A stretch of 64,000 bases of DNA from Rhizopus sp. PT2906 (taxonomy: Eukaryota > Mucoromycota > Mucoromycetes > Mucorales > Rhizopodaceae). A program made the translations under genes and the position numbers. The notes under the pieces are model-generated. The model was not told where the DNA came from. It saw only the letters and a list, made by a program, of their open reading frames with translations, and searched no databases. The stretch is from positions 165,620-229,619 of the forward strand of contig JAMYHX010000015.1 of the NCBI GenBank assembly GCA_025529335.1, in the 5' to 3' direction. This document shows positions 34,623 through 46,028 of this stretch, piece after piece. Every line of letters begins with the position of its first letter. The first letter of the stretch is position 1.

Positions 34623-35693
34623 TATCACTTACAGTTACTTGATCTTTATCCTTTTCCTCTATCGCTCGTTCTTAAACTTTCATTCTTTGAGATATTTAGA
34701 TCTGGTGATCACAGTACAATCGGCCAACTCATAAAACTTATTACAATAGCATGCGTCCAAATGAGTCGTTAAATAAAAATCTCTTTCATCGTATAAAATT
34801 ACAGAGTAGTAACACATAGATTTGTGCACCCACTTGATCAAAGATCGCGACAAGGAAATCGCCATGATGGAAAAGGAAAGTTGAGAACTCTCCAGACGAA
34901 CACAGCAGGGTCATACAGCCTTCAGATCGAATTTCCAGAATAGGATAATATGTTAGACTCGACAAGTTTTTAGACAGTGTTAAGCGGTTGCACCCGAGAT
35001 TGCCAAGAATGAACAACTCTGCTCTTTGACACACTTTTACCAAACATGGATTTAATAAACAGCAATGATATGTATTGGAGTTGCAAAATCATGGATTTGA
35101 AATTGGTATAAATAGAGATAGTGGGATGAATGCCAGTAAAAAAAAGGCATCGCATTTTTATTATGACTCTTGTCATTGTAGTTGGTGGGATGGAGACGTC
35201 TTAAAGATATGGTCTAGGATTGTATTATTTAACTTTTTCATTGAATTGAAATTGTCGCCCCATAGGGCAGCTCAAGTTAAACATATTACAAGATCTGATA
35301 AAGCTACTTTGCTTCATTAAGGGGGTATTTCTGCTTATTTTAACTTGGCAATCAGTTACACACAGATGTTCAATACAATGATATTAACACGATATTACTA
35401 CTAGTGCGGGGAATATCGGCAATAGCCACAAGACTCTTTCTTATACGATTAGTTGAAAGTTAGCGAAAGCGTTAAAGGTCTTTGATGTATCATAAAATCA
35501 ATTGAGCTATTTCTGAGGTAATTATAAATGTTTCTATAGTGATTAATTAGGAGAATGAGGTAAATGACCAAAGGCTGTGTTAACCCTAAAAATAACGGAG
35601 AGATGTTAGCAATTTCCGCACCGTAGTTGAGATTAGAAAAAAAAACTGTTACTCTACATTTTCATTGGAACTTTCCAAACGTGTAACACATCT
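34623..35693. other. Intergenic region, no gene seen
   Basis: About 1.1 kb of AT-rich sequence. Minus ORFs at 34680-35176 and the plus ORF at 35075-35320 overlap in different frames and have no recognisable protein character. Likely decayed mobile DNA plus the distal promoter of the transporter. Confidence 0.4.
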
Positions 35694-35750
35694 TTATCTG
35701 ATAACTTATGAATACCTACAACTGGTTTGTGTAACTTGATATTTATCTGA
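35694..35750 (+). promoter_or_regulatory. GATA-factor sites upstream of the siderophore-type transporter
   Basis: 35696-35704 reads ATCTGATAA, an exact match to ATCWGATAA, the consensus reported for fungal iron-sensing GATA repressors (SREA/Fep1 type). The extended site TTATCTGATAA (35694-35704) contains two inverted GATA cores. A second partial site, TTATCTGA, is at 35743-35750. The first lies about 120 bp upstream of the ATG. This suggests iron-dependent repression. Confidence 0.6.
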
Positions 35751-35822
35751 TTTTTTTTTAAAAATCATCTTTATCACTTTCTTTTCTTTGTGGTAGTCTT
35801 TAACTTCGAAGTTAATTAAGCC

Positions 35823-37652
35823 ATGAAGGTCAAGATCCCTTTTATCACTACGGCAGCTGTGCCTGTCGTTGAAAACGAAGAAGACAACAAGAGTCGTGTA
35901 ACTTACAACTCCATTGAAGACCGCAAAAATGGTAGTCAAAATGATGATGATGTCGATAGTTCAGATCTTCAATACGGTGTGAAAGCTGTTCAAGCATCTA
36001 ACCAAGTTTGGACGAAGAACCAGTTGGTTCTGGCTTATATTCTGTAAGTGAATCAAATGGTGTGCATGTGTGTGTGATAAAACCCTTTTGTAACGCTTCC
36101 TAGTATTTGGGTCATTCACTTCGTACTGGCACTATCCTCTGGAATCAATGCCACATTGACACCTTATGTCACAAGTGCGTTTCAAAGTCATTCTTTAACA
36201 GCTACGACGACAATTATTTCCAGCATGATATCAGGTCTTATCGTCTTGCCTTATGCAAAGCTCATTAATGTATGGGGCCGGCCCCAAGGTTTTGCTCTTA
36301 TGGTATTTTCAATGACTATTGGTCTTATCATGATGGCTGGTTGCAACAATGTCAAAACTTATTGTGCTGCTCAGGTATTCTATCAAGTCGGCTCCTCTGG
36401 ACTCAACTTCATAATGACTATTTTCATTGCTGATACAACCTCTCTCAAAAACCGAGCATTCATGATTGCATTTGAAGCATCGCCATGGATTGCTACCGTA
36501 TGGGCTTACGGACCAGCAGCTCAAAGTATTCTGAACACGATTGGCTTCAGATGGGGTTTCGGTATCTGGGCTATTGTCATCCCAATAGTGTGTACTCCAC
36601 TCTTTGGGCTGTTCTATTACAACCTTTTAAAGGCTCGTAAAGCAGGTCTTATTCCTCAAAAAGAGAGTAACAGGACATGGACGGAATCAGTTGTATACTA
36701 TACCAAAGAGTTTGATGTGGTCGGATTGCTTTTGATCTGTACTGGCCTTGCGCTATTTTTGCTGTCATTCAGCTTGTATTCCTATCAGCCCGAACAATGG
36801 AAGTCTCCTTTGATCATCTGCTTCCTTATCTTTGGTGGTTTGCTGATCATTGCATTTGCAGCTTATGAAAAATGGTGTGCATCGGTCACATTCATTCCTT
36901 GGAATCTGATGATGGATCGAACCGTCTTTTCAACTTACACTATGGCAGCTAGTATATATGTCGCTTGGTACTTGTGGGACAGTTATTTCTATTCCTATTT
37001 GATTGTTGTCTACAACTTGAGCGTTTCTCAAGCCACGTATATCACAAATATTTACACTATCGGTTCTACTGTTTGGTCCCTCGTGATGGGCGTCATTATT
37101 CGATACAATGGACGACTAAAGTGGCAAGCTCTTTATTTTGGTGTGCCGGTCACGATATTAGGGGTTGGCCTAATGATTCATTTCCGACAGCCGGACGTCA
37201 ATATCGGTTTTATCATCATGTGTCAGATATTTATTGCCTTTGGTGGCGGTACCTTGGTTATCTGTGAGCAAATGACAGTCATGGCTGTATCATCTCATCA
37301 ATATGTCCCAGCTGTCTTGTCGATGGAAAATATGGTTGTCAGTATCGGAAGCTCGATTGGTTCAACGATTGCAGCAGCCATGTGGAGTGGTATATTCCCC
37401 GAGAAACTCGCACTACACCTACCTGCAAGCGCTCAAGGTGATATAGCATCGATCTATGGCTCTATAGAAGTTCAAACATCTTATCCAGTCGGAAGCGACG
37501 AAAGAAATGCTATCAACCGAGCTTATAGCGATACACAAAGATTGATGCTAATTTCTGCCACCTGTCTCTATTCAATCACTTTAATTTCAGTCATGTTTTG
37601 GAAAGATGTTGATGTCAGACAACTGAAGAAAGTAAAAGGCCTGGTGTTTTAG
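35823..37652 (+). CDS. MFS siderophore-iron transporter (ARN/Str-like)
   Basis: Imports ferric-siderophore complexes across the plasma membrane by proton symport. Exons 35823-36043 and 36104-37652 give 589 aa with about 14 hydrophobic segments, the usual number for this family. A charged N-terminal tail precedes TKNQLVLAYILIWVIHFVLA. Characteristic stretches: GINATLTPYVTSAFQSHSLT, VWGRPQGFALMVFSMTIGLI, YQVGSSGLNFIMTIFIADTT and FIPWNLMMDRTVFSTY, with a long C-terminal extracytosolic loop before the last helix. The assignment to the siderophore group comes from overall pattern and the LxxRxFxM-like LKNRAFMIAF block. The upstream GATA sites fit iron regulation. Confidence 0.85.
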
Positions 37653-38501
37653 ATAAAATATATTTATTGTATTGTATTGCTTAAATTCATATTCTTTATT
37701 TCGTTCGACCAATAGAAATACATGCGCTTTTAAATGCTCTAATAAAACACAATGAGTTGTACCTTTACTTCATCCTGTCTCACACGACTCTGCAGAAACA
37801 ATAATGACAGAAACCATAATTTATAAAGGTGAAGAGGCAGATAAAAATAGAATTTTTTTTTTCTGACAAAACATTAAATAAAAACTCAGGTCGCTTATTT
37901 CCTAAAATGAGTGCTAATCATTTCTGGAAAGTGTAACCATGGTATCCATGGAAATAGATGTACCCCCCTCTCTTCCAGTCAAAAAGTGTAAGTCAGATCA
38001 AAATATTATTTACTCTGCAAGGGGGGGGGGAAGGTAGAGGCTTGCACCCTTGCTTACTTCAAAAAAAAATCATATAAAGATAGGTGACATTTTATCTGCC
38101 TTTCCTGAGAAATTTTAGGCGCAGGCAAAAACAACCAAAAAAACGTGACGTAACTAACATCATTTTTAGGGCGTGCGCCTAAAATTACTCGTCAAGAAGA
38201 ATAAAAAGAATGGATTTATAATACGATTATACATCCATTTAATAAGCATGTAATCAGCCACTTTTTGCTTTCTTGCGTCATTGATCTATTTATCCGTATT
38301 ATTAAAAAAAAAGAGAACAACAACTACGCGCTTCTCAAATTATATTGCAGAATATATTTTTGTCTCTTGCTCTTTCTCTTTTTCTATTAACAAAAAAAAA
38401 AAAAAAGAAACACTTAAAACAAAAAGAGAGAAAAAAAAAGTCGCCTTTTTTTCTTTTTCTTTTTCTTTTTCTTTTTTCTTTTATATATTTTTGCAGGGTG
38501 C
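37653..38501. other. Intergenic region with homopolymer and CT tracts
   Basis: About 850 bp between the transporter and the F-box gene. It holds a 10-G run near 38022-38031, A-rich runs near 38391-38406, and a CTTTTT repeat at 38446-38482 just before the F-box start. ORFs here (for example 38281-38523) are low-complexity artefacts. No gene seen. Confidence 0.5.
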
Positions 38502-39866
38502 ATGGCAAGAGATGCAAGTTTGAATGACAACAAGGATAGTCCATCAGATACAATAGTACCATGTCTTAATAGAGTATTATCCTACTTGAATCGATCAGAA
38601 CTTGTGCAGACGTCATTGGTGTGTAAAAACTGGCATCTGATATCAGCCTCAAGGCTCTGGTCAAGCTTTAAATTTGTCAGAGAACGAGACTTTGAACGAA
38701 TATTTAATATACTGTCTAGAAGAAATACAGCCACTCGGTATGGGGAGTTTATTACATCATTAGAACTTGTACACTCGGATAAAGAATTTCATGTTAATTC
38801 AAATACGATATACTTAATTACCGCTTTATGCCCGAATCTGTTGTCAATCAGCATTAAATTTCATCTTACACGTCCTGTTGCACCTCCTGTAATTAATCAT
38901 TTACCAAAAAAGAACCCATTTCCGCAAGTGCAACCTAGAGTACGACCACCTTTACCCTTTTCTCGACCCAATCAACCAATAGATTCTAATAACAACAACA
39001 ACAACAACAATCAACCATCTGTATCAATACCCCCAAGGCATACACAGTCATTACCACTAGCTCACTTTGCTTACAACTGTCTAAAACTTAAATCGATCCA
39101 TCTTGATTCCTATTCACCCAAGACAGATGATTCCGTTTATGAAATGGCTAAATACATGACCTCTGGTAGTTTAGAATCCATCAAATTCAACAACTGTTCA
39201 AGTATTCAAAGCTCAACCCTCTGTAAATTAGCCATTACCAACCCTCAGCTACGGTATATCGAAATCATGGGCAGTACACCCGTGACAGATTCTAGTATAG
39301 CAACCATAGCAGACCGATGTGGTAATTCACTCGAGTATCTTTCGATTGGCAATGCTTATCAACTGACAGATAAATCAATACAATATATTGCTTCAAGATG
39401 TAAACAAATTCGACATATTTGTATATTTAACAACCACACAGAAAAAATTTCTGAAGATACCCTCACAGCCATCATTACTCATTGTTCAACACTACAAACA
39501 ATCAGTCTAAGTGATTCAAGATGCCTAGGATCCAACTTTTTCAAATCAGTTGTTCAACGTGTAAATATAGAAATCGAAAATATAAATCAGCATCGTGCAA
39601 AGATCGAATCAGGGTTACAAAGACTATGTCTAGGTGGAGTGAAAAGAGATATCATTCAAAGTAATTATATCGAACAGCTAGTCGATACGAGTGCAAGCAA
39701 ACATGATTTACAGGATCAAGATGAAACAATGACTGATGACTCTATTATACCTAATGATACTACTCCTAATAATTACCATCTCCAATCAAAATTCTTACCA
39801 AAAAGTACCATCATTCGTGGAAATACTATATGGTGGCAAAGGCGTCGTTTACTATTACCTACTTGA
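38502..39866 (+). CDS. F-box protein with leucine-rich repeats
   Basis: Substrate receptor of an SCF ubiquitin ligase by family. Single-exon, 454 aa. An F-box lies near residues 18-55: VPCLNRVLSYLNRSELVQTS, then LVCKNWHLISASRLWSSFKF. C-terminal repeats are of the AMN1/FBXL type: QLRYIEIMGSTPVTDSSIAT, ADRCGNSLEYLSIGNAYQLT and HCSTLQTISLSDSRCLGSNF. An Asn-rich linker lies near residues 163-170. A TTTTTGCAG acceptor-like sequence sits just before the ATG, so an upstream non-coding exon is possible. The target substrate is unknown. Confidence 0.85.
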   Translation: MARDASLNDNKDSPSDTIVPCLNRVLSYLNRSELVQTSLVCKNWHLISASRLWSSFKFVRERDFERIFNILSRRNTATRYGEFITSLELVHSDKEFHVNSNTIYLITALCPNLLSISIKFHLTRPVAPPVINHLPKKNPFPQVQPRVRPPLPFSRPNQPIDSNNNNNNNNQPSVSIPPRHTQSLPLAHFAYNCLKLKSIHLDSYSPKTDDSVYEMAKYMTSGSLESIKFNNCSSIQSSTLCKLAITNPQLRYIEIMGSTPVTDSSIATIADRCGNSLEYLSIGNAYQLTDKSIQYIASRCKQIRHICIFNNHTEKISEDTLTAIITHCSTLQTISLSDSRCLGSNFFKSVVQRVNIEIENINQHRAKIESGLQRLCLGGVKRDIIQSNYIEQLVDTSASKHDLQDQDETMTDDSIIPNDTTPNNYHLQSKFLPKSTIIRGNTIWWQRRRLLLPT

Positions 39867-39922
39867 AAAAAATGGCCAAGTAATTTTTAATAAAAAAAAA
39901 CGCTTTATAGAATGTCATCTTT

Positions 39923-40387
39923 TTAAACGGTGAAGTTGGAGGGGTTAGTGCCTTCTTCTCTTTGAGAATCCCACTTGGAGATCTATATAATATATTAATA
40001 TCATTTAAATAATACAAAATATGCACATTACCCATTCATTAGGACATAAAGCGTGATAGGCCTTGTAGAATTGCTTGCAAGGTTCAAAGTCTTCACCACG
40101 AGCGTTGACGCACTTGAAGTAATCAACGTAGTTTTGCCAGCAGCTATCATATAAAAATCAATATATTGCTTCCAAAACTTTTAAAAACACGTACTTTTTT
40201 GTTTGGTTAGTGTTGGGGAAACTGTTGCGCGAATGATTAGTAAATGTGAATATAAACAAATGTAAGAGTTTTTTACCGAGCGTCGAAAGGAGCTATGAAC
40301 AGAAAAAAAAAGGAGTTAGTCATCTTCATTTCTCATAGTTGAGGTTATCATACCAGTAGACAACTGTTTATCAGCAAGTTCAGACAT
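39923..40387 (-). CDS. COX12: Cytochrome c oxidase subunit VIb
   Basis: Small intermembrane-space subunit of complex IV. Too broken by introns to appear as one ORF; exons 40387-40354, 40277-40292 (16 nt), 40221-40195, 40143-40032 and 39982-39923 give 82 aa, the normal size. Sequence order: MSELADKQLSTAPFDARFPN, then NQTKNCWQNYVDYFKCVNAR, then FEPCKQFYKAYHALCPNEWI. The twin cysteine motifs are CX9C and CX10C, exactly as in COX6B, and are oxidised by Mia40 after import. It ends NPSNFTV. It is convergent with the F-box gene (56 bp between stops). Confidence 0.92.
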
Positions 40388-40977
40388 GTTAATTCAGCAA
40401 GTAAGTGAAAGAAGGGAAAAAAATAAGCAGATAAAAAATTGTGCCCGCAATATGGGTAGGAGCCTGGCAAAATCATCACCTCATTTGCAATTTTTTTCTT
40501 CCTTGGCTTGATTCTCCGCAGCTGAAGTCACCTTCAAGTTGATGACATAAATACCTGAGATTAAACTGCGATTTACTTATACGATTTCCTTGTACCTTTG
40601 CTACTTTAGGGGACTTTAAAATTTAAATTAAAGGAAAATAAGTTACGTTGTTCTTTTATCGTCTTTGAGAACTTTTGGTTTGTTGCATTATTTCTTTTCT
40701 TATTATTTCGTCAATTGCAGACAGAATCAACTCTGTATCCAGTCTTTATTTGCTATTTGTTCATCTGTTAAATAATACGGATTTTCTCTATAAGAGCGAT
40801 AAACAGCAAGAAGATAGGCCATCTCAGCTGTTAGATTATCTTGAGACATTGAAGAATGTTTTGTAACAAAAACTCTATTTTCAGCAGCAGTGTTAATAGC
40901 ATCAACTTGACCAACCGAGTCTACTTGCTCAAAAAATACAATATTTTCTTATATATGAAAATAGGTTTTAGTATAAG
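40388..40977. other. Intergenic region, no gene seen
   Basis: About 590 bp upstream of COX6B, adjoining decayed transposon sequence. The plus ORF at 40675-40866 is AT-rich and unrecognised. Holds the COX6B promoter. Confidence 0.4.
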
Positions 40978-41340
40978 TTATTTACAAATATACACACCTT
41001 GCAATTTACCTTTGAAAGGAGCTATTCGAGCATGTAAATGATTGAGCAGATACATATGCTTACAAGCAATGTTATTGTACTTGAAATCGTTACAAGTGCA
41101 GCTCTTCATTTCGCTTTTCAGTACAGTGATTTCATGTTGAAGTTCTATATTGCTGAACGACTGGACTAGGTAAACTCCAGGTGTGCCACTTTTTGTAACC
41201 ATATCAGGAATACACTTCATGTTGATTTGATCGGCTTTTATTTGCCTCGTCCTTCTTATTCTTTCTTCAGGACCCATCCTACCAACATTTAGCATCAGTC
41301 TTTGTATATTATGGAGGTAGTTCTCTTCAACGTCATTCAC
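40978..41340 (-). pseudogene. MULE-type transposase C-terminus with SWIM zinc finger
   Basis: A 120-aa frame ending in a SWIM finger: SCTCNDFKYNNIACKHMYLL (CxC...CxH), preceded by RLMLNVGRMGPEERIRRTRQ. This C-terminal arrangement is typical of Mutator-like transposases. Upstream on the same strand the frame breaks; stops lie near 41370-41400. No catalytic DDE domain is present here, so this is a fragment. It resembles the separate fragment at 62505-62960. Confidence 0.65.
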
Positions 41341-41559
41341 TAGTATGAATATCAGTTTGTTTACTCTTCTGTTCTGTTTTCTTTTTAAGTATGTTGGCTC
41401 TTAGGTTTATACAGCTTTCCAACGTTCCACCTCACGGCACATTTCTCTGGGAAAATATCAATGACCTCTTGCATTTACGAAAGAGGCACCTCAATACTTT
41501 GAGGAATAGCCTTATAAAAGTTGATACGTAAGGTAAAAGACGTGTCTATTGCGTTATCA

Positions 41560-42130
41560 AATGAATACAGTACAACCAATTCCGTCTGCATATCCACCTT
41601 TGTCTTTGGTCCATGTTTGCATGCCAACTAATCCAGTACTTCTACTTTGGATGTATACTTCACACCTATAATGCATTATGGACCAACGGTATAGATTAGG
41701 TTAGTTTTAATCATTGCCAATCAGCACATTTTTTTATATAAAAAACTTCTTACCATTGAAATTGCAAATACTGGACTTGGTCATGGAAGTATTGAAATAT
41801 TGGCACAATGAAATCGACAAAGAAATTTCTTTCGTGATTTGTCTTTATAGGAATCACTCTTTCGTATCTTGAAGAAAACCATGTGGTTATATGCTGAACA
41901 AACCGATGGAAGCGCTGTTCATTTGTTATACTATTTCCTTCCAAAGCACGCATCCAGACAAGGAGTGGTATTTCATTAGTATTATTGAGTGCCAGACATT
42001 CACGAATTAAGGAAAGTTGCACAGCGTACTGCGATAGTGTGCGCAATGTACGCTGCTTTTCTTGTTCTTCTTTAATGAGGGCTGCATCTTCCTCATAAAT
42101 TTCTGAGTTGCATTCAATTGCCATGCGCAC
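41560..42130 (-). pseudogene. Fragment of an unrecognised gene beside a MITE
   Basis: A protein-like frame (42130-41750) reads PLLVWMRALEGNSITNEQRF and NHERNFFVDFIVPIFQYFHD. After an apparent intron it may continue QTWTKDKGGYADGIGCTVFI (near 41640-41570). Its upstream end abuts MITE copy B. Further possible pieces on the same strand lie at 42560-42700 (SEIDYIVKHASCLLQYIF), 43048-43308 and 43577-43714. I do not recognise the family. The spread of fragments and the insertion suggest a dead gene. Confidence 0.4.
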
Positions 42131-42169
42131 AAAAGGCTGCAGTCACTCAATGTCATTGGATTAAAATTT

Positions 42170-42541
42170 GGGAAACACTACATGCACCAGAAATTAGACT
42201 AATACTACAGGCACTACCTCTACCTATTACCTATGGTGTAGCCCAGCAAAACTTTTCATCATCTTTGTTTGTTTCTTTTCAAGAAAGAAAGAGATAAAAA
42301 AGAAATGTTGTTATTTATTCTAGTTTTATGTTGTCAGTTGGTCAACAAAGACACAAGGACACGTGTAATTATGATGACATTGTATTTTATATCAGAGAGA
42401 GTGAACTGGACAAGCCTTAGGCTAGGCAGAGACTTTGGCAATGTGAAGTTGTATAGTGACAACATAGGTAGCGTCCCAAGGAAGCGCCCATAGCATTAGC
42501 CTATTTTCTGGTGCATTTTCTAGTGCATGTGGTGTTGGCCC
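42170..42541 (+). mobile_element. MITE copy B (terminal inverted repeats)
   Basis: The left end GGGAAACACTACATGCAC and the right end GTGCATGTGGTGTTGGCCC are imperfect inverted repeats. Similarity extends inward about 60-70 bp (ACTAATACTACAGGCACTAC versus the complement of TAGCATTAGCC). The interior shares long blocks with copy C, such as GTGTAATTATGATGACAT and AGTGACAACATAGGTAGCG. No coding capacity. It lies within the decayed gene on the minus strand. Confidence 0.8.
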
Positions 42542-43483
42542 CATAGAAAATATACTGAAGCAAACAAGAAGCATGCTTAACAATGTAATCAATTTCTGAT
42601 TGGGAGTACTTGTATTTAATATCATTTCTTCCACGCACTGAGTCTTTTTTGGTATTTATAAATCTAGCGCATTGAGTCAAAAAAGAGCATAAAAATATGA
42701 GATTTCTTACATGGTTGATAGCATATTGTACCGAGGAAAAAAATGTTTTTGTTTGTTCATTGACTGTCTAAGAAAAAAAATAAGATGCTTATACTTCAAC
42801 TATATATGAAAAACAACTAACAACCTGCCATTCTTTAATCGTTGAATACACGCTTTCATGGAGTGCATGTTTTGGTAGAGGTACAGTCTCTTTGGTTAGC
42901 TTGATACTTGACACCAAACTGAAACTGTAACAAAAAAATTAGTTTTCATCAGCTATTATTTTAGTATGATTACTTGCAGACGCTCTTCAGATGTTGCATT
43001 TAGATTCGATTTCTAGCACTTTATATTTTCCGACTTTTGTATTTCGCTTATATCAAGGATATACTTCCTTTTTTTTCACCATTATCCTCTTCTTCCTGCT
43101 TCGTTTTTTGTTGATTTTGCTCTTCCTTGTCCAATTTTATTTGCTCCTCTATTAAAAGTACAGTCACAAAAACAATGCCCAATATCCCTCCTTCAATAAT
43201 TCTTATCACTTCACAGTCAGTGTCAGTTTTAAGTGTATAAAAACTTGTCATTTGCGTATTTTTTGCATCAATTCTTGCCCAAAATGCTTCAGCAGTGGAA
43301 CATTTCAATAACTAAATTGAATATTTATAACTTGTATCTAAAATAGATTCATCACAATTACCTCGTATTCATTAGTTTATATCATTTTAAGATATTTTCT
43401 GCTTCTTGTCTACTTTCAAAATTGAAATAGTCATAAAGTTCAACTAGTCGAAAGGATTATAGTATTCTTTCAAATACTTCTTA

Positions 43484-43537
<54 letters not shown>

Positions 43538-44387
43538 GTATAAAAAAAGATATGCTACAGGCACTACCTCTTGGCCAATGCTATTAAAAGCCTCACTGAT
43601 CTGTGTCATCAATATTTCCTTTTCTAGAGAATTGCTTAACTGGATTAAAGTCAGAAGAATAGATTTGAAACGTGATGTACTTTGTTCTATTGTCAGAAAT
43701 ATGAATAGGAACATTGACCATGACTAGATAATAGCCCTTCATGTACAGATACTAATTCATTTTATCCACATGTGGTCTTTGGAAAACTAATAAGTGTCTT
43801 GCAACTGTCCCTTTGCTCATATACGCCTCGCTTTTTCTTTTTATTGGTTGGCAGTAGAGTTAAATGAAGCATGTAACTATCATTGAATCGCCAAGCCAAA
43901 TCAAGAATGTTCTCTTTTTACTCGTCCATAATTCTTAGAGATTACCCCCTCCTTATGGTATCTATCCCTCCACTCTTTTCTTCTTGTTAACACAGGTATG
44001 TGATGAGCACTTGGTCACTATTTCTATCTGGCATTGCAAATTAATCAGGATTTCCGCCAAAGAGCGAAATCTTTGCGTTCAATTATTAGCCCTACGCTGT
44101 GATATCTCAAGAAAAAGTCGTTTCGCCTGGACACACGTTCCTTAACCTTTGAAAAACACTATGTTACACTTCAACTAGTCAAAAGACATCATATTCCAGA
44201 TGGTCTTCTCTGTAAACCGTCCCGACAAGTAAATTTCAACCAACGACTGATTTAATGGGAATTTCGAATGAGCACGAGAATTGATGTAATACAAACCTAA
44301 AAAAAGAGGGTTAATTTTATTATCCTTTCTTCATGTAGTCCTTTTTCTTCTTTTTTTCTCTCTTTTTTTTATAAAAAAAAATAAAAT
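42542..44387. other. Decayed sequence and PKA-R upstream region
   Basis: About 1.85 kb with fragments only: minus 43048-43308 (ends in a Lys/Glu-rich stretch) and minus 43577-43714. A piece of the MITE family (TGCTACAGGCACTACCTCT at 43553-43571) directly follows a long A tract. The last 400 bp before 44388 are the PKA regulatory subunit promoter, ending in pyrimidine-rich sequence. No intact gene seen. Confidence 0.4.
43485..43536 (+). repeat. 52-bp poly-A tract
   Basis: An uninterrupted run of 52 A, followed within 20 bp by a MITE-derived fragment. It could be a replication-slippage product or an assembly-sensitive homopolymer; an LINE-like tail is possible but no LINE is attached. Confidence 0.9.
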
Positions 44388-45701
44388 ATGGAGTCATTTC
44401 AGTTTTCTTCCTACGCCGACGAATACACTCAGTTATTAACGGAGCTGCATGAAGCCTACTGTAAGGATCAACCTGAAGACGTACTTCAATACTGTTCCAA
44501 CTTTTTTAATAAAAAATTGGAGGAACAGCGATCGATGTATTTTCGTCAGCAACACAATCCTTTCTTAGGTAAGTTACATTTGGACAAAGGCTTTATGATA
44601 CTTACATGCGTCATAGAAACCGAAAGACATCCTTTAGCTGATACAGATGATTATCCCACAAGGGACAGAGCTTATTCTAGCTTTACAGTGACAACGACAA
44701 CCACGAGTATTGATGGAGAGTTGGACGATAATTTTTCTATTGAACCCTTATCGATGCAACCCAACTATAACCGTGGTCGACGTACGTCAGTAAGTGCAGA
44801 GTCTATGGCACCCGCTGGTAACAAGTTTGTCAAAAAGATCATCCCCAAGACCGAAGCCCAGATGGAACGTATCAGGAATAGTGTAGGCAATAACTTTTTA
44901 TTCAAGAATCTGGACGAAGAGCATCATCAGGATGTAGTAAACGCCATGATGGAAATGACGGTTGAGGAAGGAAAGACAATTATTGAGCAAGGTGCAGTAG
45001 GCGACTATTTCTATATTGTTGATTCTGGCACCTTTGACTGTTTCATCACAAAGGATGATAAGACGGACAAGGTCACTTCTTATGAGACAGGTGGCAGCTT
45101 TGGTGAACTAGCTTTGATGTACAATGCTCCTCGTGCGGCAACCATTGTTGCAACGTCAGATGCTAAAGTATGGGCACTTGATCGCGTTACCTTTAGAACT
45201 ATTTTAATGGAGAATACATCACTTAAACGAAAAATGTATGAATCATTCTTGGCAGAGGTGCCTTTACTCAAATCACTTGAATCTTATGAACGACACAAGA
45301 TTGCAGATGCTCTTGAATCTGTTTATTTCCAGGATAAGGAACAAGTGATGAAGCAGGGAGATATAGGAGATCAGTTCTATCTTATCGAATCAGGTACTGC
45401 TGTATTTTACAAGACAGATAAAAACGGTGAACAACAAGAAGTGAATCAACTAGGAAGAGGATCGTACTTTGGAGGTAATAGTAAACGTATTTGTCATTTG
45501 CGATTTACTTAGACATCTATAGAGCTTGCATTATTGAATGATAGTCCAAGAGCTGCTACGGTCATCGCTAAGGGAAGATTAAAGTGTGCTACATTAAACA
45601 AAAAGGCATTCACACGTTTATTGGGTCCAGTTCATGAAATCCTAAAAAGAAATTCAGAAAATTACTATGCAATTATTAACCAGCAACAGCAGCAACAATA
45701 A
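44388..45701 (+). CDS. cAMP-dependent protein kinase regulatory subunit
   Basis: Inhibits the PKA catalytic subunit until cAMP binds. Exons 44388-44568, 44617-45474 and 45523-45701 give 405 aa. The N-terminal dimerisation region (EYTQLLTELHEAYCKDQPED) is followed by the inhibitory site RGRRTSVSAES near residue 115, with a phosphorylatable Ser at the P position, as in type II subunits. There are two tandem cyclic-nucleotide domains, each with the phosphate-binding cassette: GGSFGELALMYNAPRAATIV and GSYFGELALLNDSPRAATVI. The C-terminus is poly-Gln. The first intron (44569-44616) is 48 nt without a stop, so retention would add 16 residues in frame. Confidence 0.95.
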
Positions 45702-45736
45702 TGTATTTTATAATTAGAGTATTTACACGCACACAA

Positions 45737-45763
45737 ACACACACACACACACACACACACACA
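45737..45763 (+). repeat. AC dinucleotide repeat
   Basis: A near-perfect (AC)n microsatellite of about 13 units just after the PKA regulatory subunit stop. The remaining 250 bp up to the septin start hold AT-rich and T-rich sequence with no gene. Confidence 0.9.
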
Positions 45764-46028
45764 AGTACACATATAACACATATATTCATATAAAAATATT
45801 TCTCTTTGCTTTTTTAAATGCCTTTTTCTTTATTTTTTTCTCCTTGAAAATGAGTTATAAGAACGTTCAGGGGCACAAAAAGAAAGAAAAAAAGAGAGAC
45901 AAAAGATGGAAAGGGTTTCAAACTATCTCTCTTTTTGTCTCCCTTGGACCCCCTTTTTTATGGCATCTTTTTAACATTCCCTTTCCTTTCATGTTGTTTC
46001 TCTTTCCTTTTTTTTCCTACTTTTTAAA

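Noticed and set aside
38281..38562. Overlapping ORFs on both strands before the F-box gene
   Set aside because: They consist of homopolymer and CTTTTT-repeat translation and have no protein character.
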